From Psychromicrobium lacuslunae (GTDB taxonomy: Bacteria > Actinomycetota > Actinomycetes > Actinomycetales > Micrococcaceae): a stretch of DNA of 64,000 nucleotides. The stretch covers positions 620,001-684,000 of the forward strand of contig NZ_CP011005.1 in NCBI RefSeq assembly GCF_000950575.1, in the 5' to 3' direction. The position numbers and the translations under genes are program-made. Positions 63,940 to 64,000 of this stretch are shown here, piece by piece; position 1 is the first letter of the stretch, and every line of letters begins with the position of its first letter. The notes beneath the pieces are model-generated. The model did not search any database. It worked only from the letters and a program-made list of their open reading frames with translations, and had not been told where the DNA came from.

Positions 63940-63999
63940 CTAGTCGTCTACTAGCACTGGATCCTTTTCCAGCAGCCGGGAGGTCTCATCATGCCATTC
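63940..63999 (-). CDS. 3' end of an unidentified minus-strand gene
   Basis: Reading the minus strand to the TAG at 63942-63940 gives the C-terminus EWHDETSRLLEKDPVLVDD, an acidic coding-like end placed four bases before a strong hairpin, as the other genes here are. The rest lies beyond base 64000. Too little is present to name the product. Confidence 0.5.
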   Translation of the reverse strand, partial: EWHDETSRLLEKDPVLVDD

Positions 64000-64000
64000 C

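Noticed and set aside
1-64000. CRISPR arrays, tRNA or rRNA genes, transposases, phage genes
   Set aside because: No regular spaced repeats, no cloverleaf-like sequences in the gaps and no mobile-element proteins were seen by reading; the gaps are too short to hide rRNA.

Overview
The window is an ordinary chromosomal segment of a moderately high-G+C Gram-positive actinobacterium, most like a member of the Micrococcaceae (Arthrobacter, Renibacterium and Psychromicrobium relatives). The evidence is gene content and order: a division and cell-wall cluster without ftsA or min genes but with sepF, yggT and divIVA; polyphosphate glucokinase; NrdR; two glutamine synthetases with a GlnE adenylyltransferase; and the conserved actinobacterial unknowns DUF4191, PAC2 and DUF4192. 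The species cannot be fixed from sequence reading alone. I see no tRNA or rRNA gene, no CRISPR array, no insertion sequence and no phage gene, and no gene-free stretch exceeds about 300 bases.

Layout. Bases 1-15085 hold the peptidoglycan and division cluster murF(partial)-mraY-murD-ftsW-murG-murC-ftsQ, then ftsZ-pgeF-yggS-sepF-yggT-divIVA, then lspA-rluD. Many of these genes overlap by four bases. Bases 15186-22328 hold a membrane protein of unknown function, dnaE, another small membrane protein, hisD and nrdR. Bases 22405-27315 hold an SDR dehydrogenase coupled to ppgK, then map, a small SPOR-like protein, a secreted DUF4185 protein and panB. Bases 27437-41310 are a nitrogen block, glnA2-glnE at one end and glnA1 at the other. 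Between them lies accessory material: a small HTH protein, a VOC protein, an SRPBCC protein, a secreted GH84/CBM32 hexosaminidase, the metNI and metQ methionine transporter, and a lipoprotein with an HEAGH zinc-peptidase signature. Bases 41521-44778 hold an RDD protein, DUF4191, lipA and lipB. Bases 44871-54240 hold a membrane protein kinase, a TIGR01777 epimerase-like protein, a tricorn-type protease, OsmC, a second VOC protein, a small membrane protein and a secreted M14 carboxypeptidase. Bases 54451-63770 hold sucB, lpdA, pepA, PAC2, DUF4192 and the primary sigma factor. The last 60 bases are the 3' end of a minus-strand gene.

How the genes work together. The first block makes lipid II (MurF, MraY, MurD, MurG, MurC), polymerises septal wall (FtsW) and places it (FtsZ, SepF, FtsQ, DivIVA). 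LipB and LipA make the lipoyl groups carried by the two lipoyl domains of SucB, and LpdA re-oxidises them. GlnE adenylylates GlnA1, which retains the target tyrosine, while a GlnR-type operator in front of glnA1 suggests transcriptional control.

The most interesting signals are regulatory. They are a four-box GlnR site before glnA1, a pair of NrdR boxes before nrdR itself, a perfect palindrome inside the ftsZ promoter, a mirrored pair of palindromes before a tiny HTH gene, and a perfect 21-bp inverted repeat buried inside the SRPBCC coding region. There is also a recurrent TANNNT-N6-start-codon arrangement implying many leaderless messages. I did not find a convincing new defence or mobile system here.
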